A DNA stretch of 64,000 bases from a virus. How positions within the stretch are numbered: position 1 is the stretch's first letter; each line of letters starts with the position of its first letter. The translations under genes were made by a program, and so were the position numbers. This document shows positions 32,091-41,755 of the stretch, piece after piece. The stretch spans positions 1 through 64,000 of IMG/VR virus record IMGVR_UViG_3300035204_001725; one strand, 5' to 3'. The notes under the pieces were generated by a model. The model was not told the origin of the DNA, did no database searches, and was given only the letters and a program-made list of their open reading frames with translations.

Positions 32091-33866
32091 ATGGCCAATA
32101 AAGTATTTAATGTAGATCAACTAAGGTTAGGCGGCAACTTACTAACCGGTAATGTAGGCGGCGAGCTTTTCTATCAAGGAATTAAGTTAGCGAACGGCGA
32201 TTCCGCAGTTCCATTAACGAGGACGATTACTCTCGCCGGAGGTGTTAGTTATAGTGACGGCACGGACAGTAAGAGTCTTGCCACCAACTTAACTCTTCAA
32301 GTTAATGTAGACAATAGTACTATCGGAGTTAACGGCGCAGACGCGATATACGTTAAAACTGGTGGGGTTAACTGGAATCAATTGCATGCAGATGTCGCTG
32401 GCCCCGGTCTTGGTGGTGGACACACTAGTAATCTTTATGTAAATGCTGGCTCCGGTATTCAGGTCAGTAATGACCAAGTACACGTTAAGCCCTTGGGTAT
32501 CGAAACCTCCATGATCAAGGCTGACGCGGTTACAAACGATCAATTGGCTCAGATAACTGAGGTCGGAAAAATCCAAGGTGGAGCGGTCACTCTACACGGA
32601 ACTACCCTAGCGACAGGATCTACTAAGGGGTTAATGATTAAGGCTGGCGGAGTCGGCCTAGATGAAATTTCTACTAACATAGCTGGTAACGGTCTTCAAG
32701 GTGGAGGCGGTAGTAAAATTGATATTGTTCCAGCGTTTGGTTCGGGCATCGCCGTAAGCTCTACCGAGATCGGCGTTGGTCTCTTGGGCGTTACAAACGC
32801 CATGTTGGCTGGTAGTATCACCAACGGTAAATTAGAAGACATTACTACTACTAACAAGGTATACGGTGGAGCGGTAAGGCATGACTCTACCCTCGGTGTA
32901 ACGAGTAACAACCTTCATATCGCTTCTCAAGGCGTTAACGTAAATCAACTTCATTCTAATGTAGCAGGTAATGGTATTAACGGAGGTAATGGTGCTCAAC
33001 TTACTGCGGATCCGGGTTCCGGTATCGTAGTTAACACCAACGGCATTAACATTGGTCCTACTGGTGTTCTTACCAGCATGATCAAAGACGGTCAGGTTAC
33101 CAATGCTAAGTTGGCCGGATCGATCGACTCTAGTAAGCTGAATCTGGTCGGGGGCTCTGGTCTAGTCCTAAATGGTAACGACATGGACGCCGGCGCCGGC
33201 GACGGTATTAACGTAACCGCTAATGCTATCAGCGTTGATTCTACCGTTGTTAGAACTAACGCTACACAAACTTTAGACGGAAATTACACTTTCAATAATG
33301 CTGTAACTTTCGAAACGGGAATCTTAGTTAAAGGTGATCTAACTGTTAAAGGTCAAACGATCCTTCTTGATTCCAATACAGTAAATATCGGTGACAATAT
33401 TATCGTCCTTAATGCCGACTATGCGGGCACTGAAGCTGCAGCGGTAGACGCCGGTATTGAAATCGAACGTGGACAAGCGACTAACAACGCTTACATACTT
33501 TTCGATGATTATCAAAGCGACGTCTGGAAAATCGGTACGGCGCCCGCTAATGCGGCAGATCCGTCTGCCTCACTTTATCAAGTGCATAGTGCTGAGTTTA
33601 CTCGCTCTTACTCCGCGGAAATTAGTTCTGGCGTATGTTACTATCACCTACCGTTTGCACACACTTTCTCATCACTGCCCAATGTGACCGTGTCCTTAGA
33701 GCACACTGGCAAATACAGCATAAACAATCCCGACCTACTCCATGCGATGGTGACCGGCCTATATACAACTGGCGTACACGTGGCATTTTCTGCGAATACT
33801 CCTGCATCTGGTTATTTCTTACACGCTAACGTTTCTTCAGTAGGAACAAGAACGGTTCTTAGTTAA
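32091..33866 (+). CDS. Repetitive tail fibre protein
   Basis: AGGAG precedes the ATG well spaced. The 591-residue protein opens KVFNVDQLRLGGNLL and repeats units of about 90 residues with VNWNQLHADVAG, VGLDEISTNIAGNG and VNVNQLHSNVAGNG, and ATSMIK-TNDQLA-type segments, which indicates a beta-solenoid or triple-stranded shaft. Codon use looks shifted to frequent codons, as in capsid and tube genes, so it is probably abundant. Its C-terminal 75 residues are related to the end of the preceding fibre. A terminator follows. Confidence 0.75.
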   Translation: MANKVFNVDQLRLGGNLLTGNVGGELFYQGIKLANGDSAVPLTRTITLAGGVSYSDGTDSKSLATNLTLQVNVDNSTIGVNGADAIYVKTGGVNWNQLHADVAGPGLGGGHTSNLYVNAGSGIQVSNDQVHVKPLGIETSMIKADAVTNDQLAQITEVGKIQGGAVTLHGTTLATGSTKGLMIKAGGVGLDEISTNIAGNGLQGGGGSKIDIVPAFGSGIAVSSTEIGVGLLGVTNAMLAGSITNGKLEDITTTNKVYGGAVRHDSTLGVTSNNLHIASQGVNVNQLHSNVAGNGINGGNGAQLTADPGSGIVVNTNGINIGPTGVLTSMIKDGQVTNAKLAGSIDSSKLNLVGGSGLVLNGNDMDAGAGDGINVTANAISVDSTVVRTNATQTLDGNYTFNNAVTFETGILVKGDLTVKGQTILLDSNTVNIGDNIIVLNADYAGTEAAAVDAGIEIERGQATNNAYILFDDYQSDVWKIGTAPANAADPSASLYQVHSAEFTRSYSAEISSGVCYYHLPFAHTFSSLPNVTVSLEHTGKYSINNPDLLHAMVTGLYTTGVHVAFSANTPASGYFLHANVSSVGTRTVLS

Positions 33867-33917
33867 GGCGATCCGTCCTCTATTAACATAGAATATACAT
33901 AATTCAGCCTTATAATC

Positions 33918-33947
33918 AAACCTCACTGAAAAGTGGGGTTTTTTTAT
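33918..33947 (+). terminator. Rho-independent terminator after fibre gene
   Basis: AAACCTCACT (33918-33927), loop GAAA, AGTGGGGTTT (33932-33941, one G-T pair), then T-rich tail. Confidence 0.9.
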
Positions 33948-33976
33948 TTACATTTCTTATTATTTAAAAATATAAT
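33947..33976 (+). promoter_or_regulatory. Sigma70-like promoter
   Basis: TTTACA (33947-33952), 18-nt spacer, TATAAT (33971-33976), 20 nt before the ATG at 33997 and directly behind the terminator. Confidence 0.5.
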
Positions 33977-33996
33977 AAAAGTGGGATGCTATACCT

Positions 33997-34323
33997 ATGA
34001 ATAAACTACAAAAAAAGAAGGTAGAACAAATTACTAATTTTATAGTAAATAATATCACCTTAGCTGAAGTTAGTTCTCTAGTTGTGGAGAGAGCCTCAGA
34101 GACAGCGGAGTTTATTGTAAAAAATGAACTAGACCCGAAAGACTTTAATTCCGCGATTGCTAGAAAAAAGCTATATAAGAAAATTGTAATAAAGGACGGA
34201 AAGGTACAAATAAAAGAAGAAAAGAGTTGGTATGATAATCTATTAAATAAAATCGGAATTCGTAAGGAAGAAAAAAAAGAAAAAAAAGTAGTTACCTTAA
34301 CGACAAAGAATACTAAGGGATGA
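33997..34323 (+). CDS. Hypothetical small helical protein before collagen-like fibres
   Basis: A 108-residue, Lys/Glu-rich helical protein ([20 protein letters not shown] opening, then a long basic tail). It overlaps the collagen-like fibre start by 4 nt, so it is likely made with it and may be a fibre chaperone or a connector. No family is recognised. Confidence 0.55.
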   Translation: MNKLQKKKVEQITNFIVNNITLAEVSSLVVERASETAEFIVKNELDPKDFNSAIARKKLYKKIVIKDGKVQIKEEKSWYDNLLNKIGIRKEEKKEKKVVTLTTKNTKG

Positions 34324-35270
34324 ACGGAAGAAATTTATTTTTAGGTAATGTTTTAGGCCCTACGGGACCGCAAGGGCCTCCGGGCACCATAGGAGTGGAT
34401 GGAGCCACGGGAGCGACGGGCCCCTCAGGAAGCCCCGGGGGAGCAACGGGCCCAACGGGGATGACGGGACCTATAGGCCCTACGGGAGCTACGGGGCCCA
34501 AGATAAACATAACTGGTTATTCTAGTACGACTTTGACTTTGTCCGCCTTGACTACTGGAGACGCAATTACTTTTACCGTGTCTCCTTCTAGTTTAGAGTA
34601 TGCCGTAGGTCATCATATAAGGTTTTATAGTACGGGAACATCTACAGATCACGTAGAGGGCACCATATTTTATTATTCTCAAGACACGCTATCCATTAAC
34701 GCAGAAAATATCGTAGGAAACGGAACATACAGTGGGTGGAAGGTAAGTATAGCTGGAGAGAAGGGAGACAGGGGAGAGATGGGGTCCACCGGACCAGCGG
34801 GAGCATTGGGGCAGCTCCCAGCTAATTATTTTGTTAAAGCAAATAACGAAGGAATGAGTGACGTGGGAGTTTTATATCAAAGCGAAGCGGACGACTATAT
34901 CGGCGTAAATAATACGGATCCCATCGCTCATTTGGATGTAAGTGGTACCTTGAGATCAAGGAACATAAACCAAGGGGCCGCGGCGATGAGTGGTCATGTG
35001 GTAATTGATCCAGATCAGACGAGTGCTTCGTTTGGAATATTACACCATATAGTTCCCAAAGTAGAATATCAAGAATTAGCCGGGGACGGATATATTTCTG
35101 ACTTTGAATTGACCTCTTCGTGTAGGTCAAAAGACTGGTTATTCATTTGGGACGCAAATAATACGCGCCTCTATACTCCCAATGAATATGAAGTCAACGG
35201 AAAGATATTAACTTTCGCTAACGACAGCAAGCCCCCGGGAGCGTTTCAAGTAAGGCATACTATATTATAA
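34320..35270 (+). CDS. Collagen-like tail fibre
   Basis: Residues 5-60 are Gly-X-Y repeats ([10 protein letters not shown] type), followed by an approximately 90-residue beta domain ([17 protein letters not shown] to [13 protein letters not shown]) and a second short collagen run. This collagen/beta/collagen module is common in phage fibres and recurs in the genes at 36358 and 40877. The C-terminal 150 residues include a [19 protein letters not shown] segment typical of fibre ends. Overlaps its neighbours at both ends (ATGA; shared A). Confidence 0.8.
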   Translation: MNGRNLFLGNVLGPTGPQGPPGTIGVDGATGATGPSGSPGGATGPTGMTGPIGPTGATGPKINITGYSSTTLTLSALTTGDAITFTVSPSSLEYAVGHHIRFYSTGTSTDHVEGTIFYYSQDTLSINAENIVGNGTYSGWKVSIAGEKGDRGEMGSTGPAGALGQLPANYFVKANNEGMSDVGVLYQSEADDYIGVNNTDPIAHLDVSGTLRSRNINQGAAAMSGHVVIDPDQTSASFGILHHIVPKVEYQELAGDGYISDFELTSSCRSKDWLFIWDANNTRLYTPNEYEVNGKILTFANDSKPPGAFQVRHTIL

Positions 35271-36358
35271 TGAGTACTCAGAAAACATTTGTTACTGATA
35301 AAATACGCACTTCAGAAATTTGCGGTTTGGATGGGGGAGCCGTAACTATTTGTGGCGTCCTCGCTGACTCTAATAGTATAGAAAGTTTAAGTGGTCATTT
35401 CATAACCGGAGACAATTTGACTATTAGCGGTTTAAATGATTCTTTGATATATACTAAATCTGGAATATTTGATGTTATTAAAGCTAATGAAATAATAGTT
35501 GACGGAACTGGGAGCTTTGATGAATTAATTATTGACGGTATAAAGTATACGCCCAGAGATCATATTGCTTACGCTTTTTATTTTGGTGGCCCTCCAGTAA
35601 AAGTACCTAATAGGTTTGCTCATATAACAGGACAAGGAATACCTGATGAAAATAACCCTCAGCTTTTTACGGGATTGGCCATGGGGCAAAATTATATATT
35701 TCTCGACTCTACAGAGTCCTTTAAGTCGGGAGATCATGGGATAATTAATCCCGGGGGAGTATATAACGATGGGAAAACTCAAGAAAAATTTACGGTTTCT
35801 GGAATAGATTATTACAGACCTAGTAATTGTTGCAATGCAAAAGCTGCTGGGAGTTATGTCGCCGGAGTAGATACCGTTAGTCACCTTGACGAGGATAATG
35901 ATGGTTACCGATTTTACGGTGGAGACGTAATAAAGATCGAGGGAAGTAATACCGCATATACCGTAACTGGTACAGACGTATCTACATCAACTACTAGATA
36001 CGTCGAAGTCTCCCCCCCCTTAACTGACGCGGTTCCTTTGAGCGGGTGTCTATGTCTGGTTCATCCTACATTAAAAACTAATGAAGTTTTAAAAAACAAT
36101 TATCCACCGTGGACACGAGTAGCAAATAGGCACTCGGATCTGGTAGAAGGAAATCCCGGAACAGCTATCCCGGGATGCAGCGGTAAGTGTTATGATAATA
36201 AATATCTTTATCTTGAACAAGGAGTATATACTGGAAACTTCGATTGGTATTTAACAGGTTATAGGGAATATTTTGTAGACTTTTCTGGCATTGATGTTCA
36301 TGCTACCGGCGATAATACATCGGGCATATTAACTTTAATATATCCAGACTTAATGTAA
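35270..36358 (+). CDS. Hypothetical fibre-region virion protein
   Basis: A 362-residue protein between two collagen fibres with one-base overlaps. The first 100 residues have short repeated beta motifs like fibre shafts (HFITGDNLTISGL). The rest is Gly/Tyr/Asp-rich with several Cys, including SNCCNAK and GCLCLVH, and EEDNDGYRFYGGD-like acid loops that may bind calcium. No named domain could be assigned. Confidence 0.6.
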   Translation: MSTQKTFVTDKIRTSEICGLDGGAVTICGVLADSNSIESLSGHFITGDNLTISGLNDSLIYTKSGIFDVIKANEIIVDGTGSFDELIIDGIKYTPRDHIAYAFYFGGPPVKVPNRFAHITGQGIPDENNPQLFTGLAMGQNYIFLDSTESFKSGDHGIINPGGVYNDGKTQEKFTVSGIDYYRPSNCCNAKAAGSYVAGVDTVSHLDEDNDGYRFYGGDVIKIEGSNTAYTVTGTDVSTSTTRYVEVSPPLTDAVPLSGCLCLVHPTLKTNEVLKNNYPPWTRVANRHSDLVEGNPGTAIPGCSGKCYDNKYLYLEQGVYTGNFDWYLTGYREYFVDFSGIDVHATGDNTSGILTLIYPDLM

Positions 36359-39300
36359 TGGCTAATTTATTTTTAGGTAATATTCTTGGAGCTACGGGCC
36401 CGACAGGGCCTCAGGGACTAATAGGCCCCAGTGGCGTTACTGGGCCGAGCGGATCGCCCGGGGGAGCTACGGGACCAAGCGGGGCAACGGGTGCGACCGG
36501 ACCAATGGGCGCGACAGGTCCGCTAGCGGACTGTAACGATACGATATCCCTCACCCTAAGCATGTCTAGTTACAGCGAGGGTCAAACGGTTACAATGAAC
36601 GTCAATACCGGAAAGTGCTGGGGCGCTGGACAGACTTTGATAATTAAAAATACAACGGGTTCGGCTTATTTTGTTGTTCGAGTCGTGAGTTATAACATTG
36701 CCACTGGAGAGTTGAGCTTCGTTATTTTAGTCAAATCGGGAGTGGGGGAATATAGTTCTTGGAATATTACCTTAACAGGAGAAATGGGTCCGTCTGGGCC
36801 AGTAGGCGGACAAGGGCCTGTTAAAGAAGATATAGATACGGTTACGACGAACTTGTTTATTACTGGAACAAATACGGTTTACGGTAGCGGGGGGGATGTA
36901 TTTGATAATAATACTGGAACGTATTGGCTTGCCGAGGGTAATGCGCAGGGGGACCCTAATTGGGATTCCACAAAGTTGCTTATTCAGTCGGAAGCAACAA
37001 CAAGTAATGCGATTACTGATATTTCTAATAGTCAACAAGTCGTTACTCGTTACGGGGACGCGCGTCAATCTTCGCAGAATAAAAAATTTGGTAATTCATC
37101 AATGTATTTCGATGGTGATAAAGATTTTATTCAGATAACGGATGCGGCAGATTTACGTTTAGGAGCGGGAGACTTCACAGTGGAGTTTTGGTTATATTGG
37201 GAAGATAATGATTCATATTCGACCATAGCTTCAAAGGGGTATATTGATACGGACGGATGGGGTATTCAGTCCCTTCAGAATTCAACACAACTTCAGTGGT
37301 TTGCAAAGGGAAATACGGAGCAAATTAATGAGACTGACGCGGGGCCCTTAAATCAATGGTTGCATTATGCATTTGTTCGAGAGGGAATCTCGTTAAAAAT
37401 CTATAGAAATGGTGTAGAGACGGGCTCGGGCACTTCCGCCTCTGAGTTAGACTCAACGGATCCTCTAAATATAGGCGCGACACAAGAGGGCGATAGCAAT
37501 TCATTGGGCAATCATGAATTTAAAGGGTATATGGAAGAGTTCCGTATAACAAAGGGCGTCGCCAGATCTATATCTGCTTCTCCTACTACTGCGTTTGGAA
37601 GGGACGACATAAACGATCCCTATTGGGACAATGTCACGCTCCTCCTTCCTCCAGACGTTACGTCCAGTCTTTTCACCGACTCTTCCCCTTCAAACCATGC
37701 TATTATTCCGTATGGCGGCGTTCAGCACAATGCGGGCGCCGCGAAATGGGGCAATACTTCTATTAATTTTGATGGAAGTGTCGATAGACTGGCGATAAAA
37801 ACTACAGCCAGTACAGATTTGTCCGCGACCGACTTCGCTATGGGAGGTTCTGATTTTACGGTAGAATCATGGGTTAGGTTGGATAGCGATGCCCTAGGTG
37901 TCGATAGAAACATTATAGGAAAATGGGACGAGGGCGGACAAGGTACCAATTTTAAACAATTTTTATTAAGCTACAATGGCGCTGGATATGCTAATAATTT
38001 TAACGATTCATCCGATAAGAATCATAGCATCGATAGTCATGCGGGGACCGTCGCTCACGACTCAAATGAGGCGAGATGGGGGGATACCTCTATAAGGTTC
38101 GACGGCAACGGAGATTATTTAACCATTCCTCATTCAACAGATTTTAATTTTGATGATAGTCATGTGACTATAGAGTTCTGGTGGAAACACAAGGCTCATT
38201 CGTTCGTTGGTCATGACGCTTTAGCGGAAGATTGCATAATCAGTAAAGGAAGAACTAATACCGAGGAATATGGCTGGATGTTCCGCTTGGCTACGAATGG
38301 CTATCTTAATTTTTCGTTAATGTCAAATTTTTCGGGCGGGAGGAATTTGTCTTCAGACACTGCTTTAGATGATGGAACTTGGCATCATATTGCCGTTTGT
38401 AAGGATGACTGGCTGTCGCAAGACAATTGGTGGATGTATGTCGATGGAGTGAAACAGGCGCAAACTGTTACTGACTTTACTCACAATTTTGATACGAGTT
38501 ATGATATATTGATAGGTGCAGGTAGAAAGTATGGAAATGGAGAGATAGGTTATTTTGGTAACTTTTGGCTTGAAGACTTTAGATTTACGAAGGGCGTTGC
38601 TCGTTATCCGTCACAATTAGGAGCCACTTCAGCGACAAATATCGTAGATTCATCCGATGCCTCTCGTTCGATAACGATAAACGGGGACGTCCACCACAGT
38701 GAAGGCGCCGCGAAATGGGGCCATACTTCTCTTTACTTTGATGGAGCAGGGGATTATTTAACTATCGATCAAGATTACAGCAATTTGAGTTTCAGCGCCG
38801 ATCTTACTGTCGAGTGCTGGATTAAAACTGACGTTTCATCTCATTCTTCGGGCGGCTTCAATAAAAGGATTATAGCATTTGGAAACAACCCTGATAAGTC
38901 TATACAGTTGATATTGGATCAGCCGGGATCAACTGGAGGAATTAAGGTTGTTTTTCTGGGCGACCACCAGTATAACTCCGGTGCTGCTTACCTGATAACG
39001 AACAATACCAGCATAGACGACAATAACTGGCATCACGTAGCCCTTGTACGAAAAAATGGTGTTTTTAAATTATATGTCGATGGTAACCCAACAGATATTA
39101 ACGGTAGTACTGCTGGTTTGGCGAATACTGACACATGGGTTAATAACACCGACCTGACTATAGGTAAAATGCCTAACGGTTCGAGCGCGCAACAATCTTA
39201 TTGCAGTAGTGTTAGCGGGGGGGATTGCGCGGGTTATTGGGAAGGATACATGGATGAAATTCGCGTAAGCGAAGTCGCTCGCTATGATGGGTCCTTTAAT

Positions 39301-40866
39301 GCAGGAACGCTGATTCCATTCGTCTCAGATACCGACACTGAGTTGCTAATTCATTCTGATTTCCCAGCCCATCAAGGAGGTGCTACTTCAGCGACAGATA
39401 TCGTAGATTCATCTAATACCTCTCTTTCGTTAGGACTGATCGGGGACGTCCACCACACGACGTCTAAAAAGAAGTTTAATTTTTCTTCTATTGAATTTGA
39501 TCAAACTGATGGTAGCACCGATTACATTGATGTACCCACTAATAGCGTCTTTAATTTTGGAACCAACGATTTCACTGTTGAGTTTTGGATGAACAGCACA
39601 GGGAGTTCGCTATCATATAATCAAGGAAGAATGCATGCAATTTCTTTCGGAACTTATGGATCAAGTAATCTGGAGTGTAATATCAATGATCCGGGCTTGA
39701 ATGTCAACGGCGTTACAACGAATAAAAATATATCATGGTATTGGAATAGTAGCGGCGCCAACATGATAAGGTCTGCTGTAGACGTGACTGACGGTGAGTG
39801 GCATCATATAGCCCTCCAAAGAACGGGAACTACAATAGAGTTTTACATAGACGGTGTGAAACAGGATGACGGTAACGATCAGGGGGTTAATTATACTGCA
39901 GCGATCGATCTAACTAGCAGCAGGAGGATCATAGGTGGAGCCAGCACAATAGCCGGATGGTGGTACGTTGGCTATCTTGATGAAATACGCATAAGTAAAA
40001 CCGCTCGTTACTGCTCGCATTCTACGTGTAATCCGCCATTGCTTCCTCCGCCGGGAACAGCTTTTAATAACGACGATAATACCGTGTTACTAATTCATTC
40101 TGATTGGGCAAATTTTGGTTTTAATCCCGTGCAAGCCAAAACAGGAACAGATGACGAACACTGGAGTTCGGTAAATTTATTTCTGCGATCTGAAGTGATT
40201 GGCTCATCATTTAATTTCAAAGTAAGTACCGATGGGACCGCAAATGCGGCCGAAGCAGCGGGGGTGACTAGGCCTGTCGCGGGCCCTTGGTATCACGTTG
40301 CGGGAGTTAGGCATGGAAACGTTATTAAGCTTTTTGTAAATGGAAACTTGGAAAGAACTGTAACTTGTCTGGGAGACCTTTATAATAATTGGTCCGTACC
40401 TCTGACTATCGGTAATAAAAGGAGGAATGGCGTGGACATCGGGGCCGACGCAGAGAGCGTCGAGTTTTATAAAGGATATATGGAGGATATACGCGTAAGT
40501 AAAGTGGCGCGGTATACTACCACAGGCCCCATGCCTGCTTCGACATTTATTGCGCGGCAACAGGAAGACAATGACGTTTATTTGAAAGTAGATTATGGGG
40601 CGGGAGTTAAGCAGACAATAAATAAATACTATTTTACTGTTAATAGTACTGTCGACGCGGGCATGATGCCTAAGGATTGGCACCTTCAGGCGTCCGACAA
40701 CGATGTCGATTGGTCGACTTTGGACACTAGGATAAATCAATTTTTCGTTTCTGGAAGATTTAATTATGGATTGGCTAATACAGAAGAATTTAGATATTAT
40801 AGAATGCATCTTGTTTCAGGGCATAGTACTGGAATTAAACTAACCGAAATGGATTTCGTAGCATAG
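36358..40866 (+). CDS. Giant collagen-like adhesin with LamG array in a split discoidin-like domain
   Basis: 1502 residues. About 10-56 collagen-like, 57-150 the shared beta domain. Residues about 165-195 (GGDVFDNNTGTYWLAEGNAQ) look like the first part of an F5/8-type (discoidin) domain whose remainder (DVYLKVDYGAGVKQTINKYY, then DWHLQASDNDVDWSTLD) is at about 1400-1502. Between lie LamG/concanavalin-like domains near 247-403, 465-545 (front half only), 580-751, 790-978, 1043-1218 and 1270-1388 (back half only), each with a (T/S)S(I/L)xFDG start and a GYMDEIRVS-type end. Such domains bind sugars. Domain borders are by eye. Confidence 0.75.
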   Translation: MANLFLGNILGATGPTGPQGLIGPSGVTGPSGSPGGATGPSGATGATGPMGATGPLADCNDTISLTLSMSSYSEGQTVTMNVNTGKCWGAGQTLIIKNTTGSAYFVVRVVSYNIATGELSFVILVKSGVGEYSSWNITLTGEMGPSGPVGGQGPVKEDIDTVTTNLFITGTNTVYGSGGDVFDNNTGTYWLAEGNAQGDPNWDSTKLLIQSEATTSNAITDISNSQQVVTRYGDARQSSQNKKFGNSSMYFDGDKDFIQITDAADLRLGAGDFTVEFWLYWEDNDSYSTIASKGYIDTDGWGIQSLQNSTQLQWFAKGNTEQINETDAGPLNQWLHYAFVREGISLKIYRNGVETGSGTSASELDSTDPLNIGATQEGDSNSLGNHEFKGYMEEFRITKGVARSISASPTTAFGRDDINDPYWDNVTLLLPPDVTSSLFTDSSPSNHAIIPYGGVQHNAGAAKWGNTSINFDGSVDRLAIKTTASTDLSATDFAMGGSDFTVESWVRLDSDALGVDRNIIGKWDEGGQGTNFKQFLLSYNGAGYANNFNDSSDKNHSIDSHAGTVAHDSNEARWGDTSIRFDGNGDYLTIPHSTDFNFDDSHVTIEFWWKHKAHSFVGHDALAEDCIISKGRTNTEEYGWMFRLATNGYLNFSLMSNFSGGRNLSSDTALDDGTWHHIAVCKDDWLSQDNWWMYVDGVKQAQTVTDFTHNFDTSYDILIGAGRKYGNGEIGYFGNFWLEDFRFTKGVARYPSQLGATSATNIVDSSDASRSITINGDVHHSEGAAKWGHTSLYFDGAGDYLTIDQDYSNLSFSADLTVECWIKTDVSSHSSGGFNKRIIAFGNNPDKSIQLILDQPGSTGGIKVVFLGDHQYNSGAAYLITNNTSIDDNNWHHVALVRKNGVFKLYVDGNPTDINGSTAGLANTDTWVNNTDLTIGKMPNGSSAQQSYCSSVSGGDCAGYWEGYMDEIRVSEVARYDGSFNAGTLIPFVSDTDTELLIHSDFPAHQGGATSATDIVDSSNTSLSLGLIGDVHHTTSKKKFNFSSIEFDQTDGSTDYIDVPTNSVFNFGTNDFTVEFWMNSTGSSLSYNQGRMHAISFGTYGSSNLECNINDPGLNVNGVTTNKNISWYWNSSGANMIRSAVDVTDGEWHHIALQRTGTTIEFYIDGVKQDDGNDQGVNYTAAIDLTSSRRIIGGASTIAGWWYVGYLDEIRISKTARYCSHSTCNPPLLPPPGTAFNNDDNTVLLIHSDWANFGFNPVQAKTGTDDEHWSSVNLFLRSEVIGSSFNFKVSTDGTANAAEAAGVTRPVAGPWYHVAGVRHGNVIKLFVNGNLERTVTCLGDLYNNWSVPLTIGNKRRNGVDIGADAESVEFYKGYMEDIRVSKVARYTTTGPMPASTFIARQQEDNDVYLKVDYGAGVKQTINKYYFTVNSTVDAGMMPKDWHLQASDNDVDWSTLDTRINQFFVSGRFNYGLANTEEFRYYRMHLVSGHSTGIKLTEMDFVA
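38623..38698 (+). repeat. Near-identical 76-bp repeat inside LamG array (copy 1)
   Basis: Begins GCCACTTCAGCGACA and ends GGGGACGTCCACCACA; the partner lies at 39382-39457 with the same length and most bases conserved at both edges. It marks the linker between LamG units and suggests duplication by recombination. Confidence 0.75.
39382..39457 (+). repeat. Near-identical 76-bp repeat inside LamG array (copy 2)
   Basis: Begins GCTACTTCAGCGACA and ends GGGGACGTCCACCACA; pairs with 38623-38698. Confidence 0.75.
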
Positions 40867-40876
40867 GAGAAAAACA

Positions 40877-41755
40877 ATGTCTGTTACATATTTAGGAAAT
40901 ATTTTAGGTCCGACTGGGCCGCAGGGGCAGGGATTAACTGGCTATACGGGACCCACTGGAGCGACGGGCCCCGCTGGAGCTAATGGTTCTGCTGGTGGAG
41001 CAACTGGACCGACGGGCCCCCCGGGGCAAGAGGGAGGAACAGGCTCCACGGGCCCCTCTAAATCTTGTACGGGGACGTCTTCCACCTCTATCGATATAGC
41101 GAGCCTTTCTACGGGAGACCCGTTAAGCCTAACCACTCAAGCCGACAAGTGTTGGACTGTCGGAAACTATATTTTAATATATAGCGCCGATACGAATTAT
41201 AGCGGTCAATATATTTGCGGTAGGATTACGGTTTATGACCCCACGCAAACCATGCTCTCAATTACCGTCTCTGAAAAAAGCGGAGCGAACACAGTAAGTA
41301 ATTGGAACGTGGGTTTAAGCGGGGAGACGGGTAAGACCGGTGCCTCGGGACCTCTGGGTCCTTCTGGGCCCACGGGCCCCACGGGACCAAAAGGAGACCC
41401 GGCTGCATATAGTCTTAGGGGAGCAAGTAATAGCAAAATTGCTTTGACTACGACGGGAGCTACAAAAACGTTAAATGCTTCTGCTACAGACGCTTTTTAT
41501 TTAGAGCTTTCAAACACGACCACTCTAAGCGTTTCCGGAATGAATAACGGACAGCAGGTATATATTTTTGTAGAGACAACGCCCGCTGGTCAAAGTGGGG
41601 GAGCAGAAATAAATTGGGATTCTAATGTAGTTATAACTTGGAGAGATAAGGATAAGCCCAGAGCGCTTACGACCTCTAATAGGGGAGTGCTAATTAAACT
41701 TATAAAAATAAATGATAAAATTCTAGGCTCATACCAAAAAGAATATTATAACTAA
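40877..41755 (+). CDS. Collagen-like tail fibre
   Basis: ATAGGAG precedes the ATG. The 292-residue protein has collagen runs at about 10-55 and 150-178 around the shared beta domain (IASLSTGDPLSLTTQADKC to SNWNVGLSGETG), then a C-terminal approximately 110-residue beta domain (IALTTTGATKTLNASATDAF to IKINDKILGSYQ), a common phage fibre end domain. It is convergent with, and overlaps by 4 nt, the minus-strand glycosyltransferase. Confidence 0.8.
   Translation: MSVTYLGNILGPTGPQGQGLTGYTGPTGATGPAGANGSAGGATGPTGPPGQEGGTGSTGPSKSCTGTSSTSIDIASLSTGDPLSLTTQADKCWTVGNYILIYSADTNYSGQYICGRITVYDPTQTMLSITVSEKSGANTVSNWNVGLSGETGKTGASGPLGPSGPTGPTGPKGDPAAYSLRGASNSKIALTTTGATKTLNASATDAFYLELSNTTTLSVSGMNNGQQVYIFVETTPAGQSGGAEINWDSNVVITWRDKDKPRALTTSNRGVLIKLIKINDKILGSYQKEYYN

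Noticed and set aside
34313-34510. Minus-strand frame of Gly/Pro/Val repeats opposite the collagen-like fibre
   Set aside because: It is the mirror image of Gly-X-Y coding sequence; similar shadows appear opposite the other collagen-like genes (40942-41136, 41233-41436, 42987-43187).
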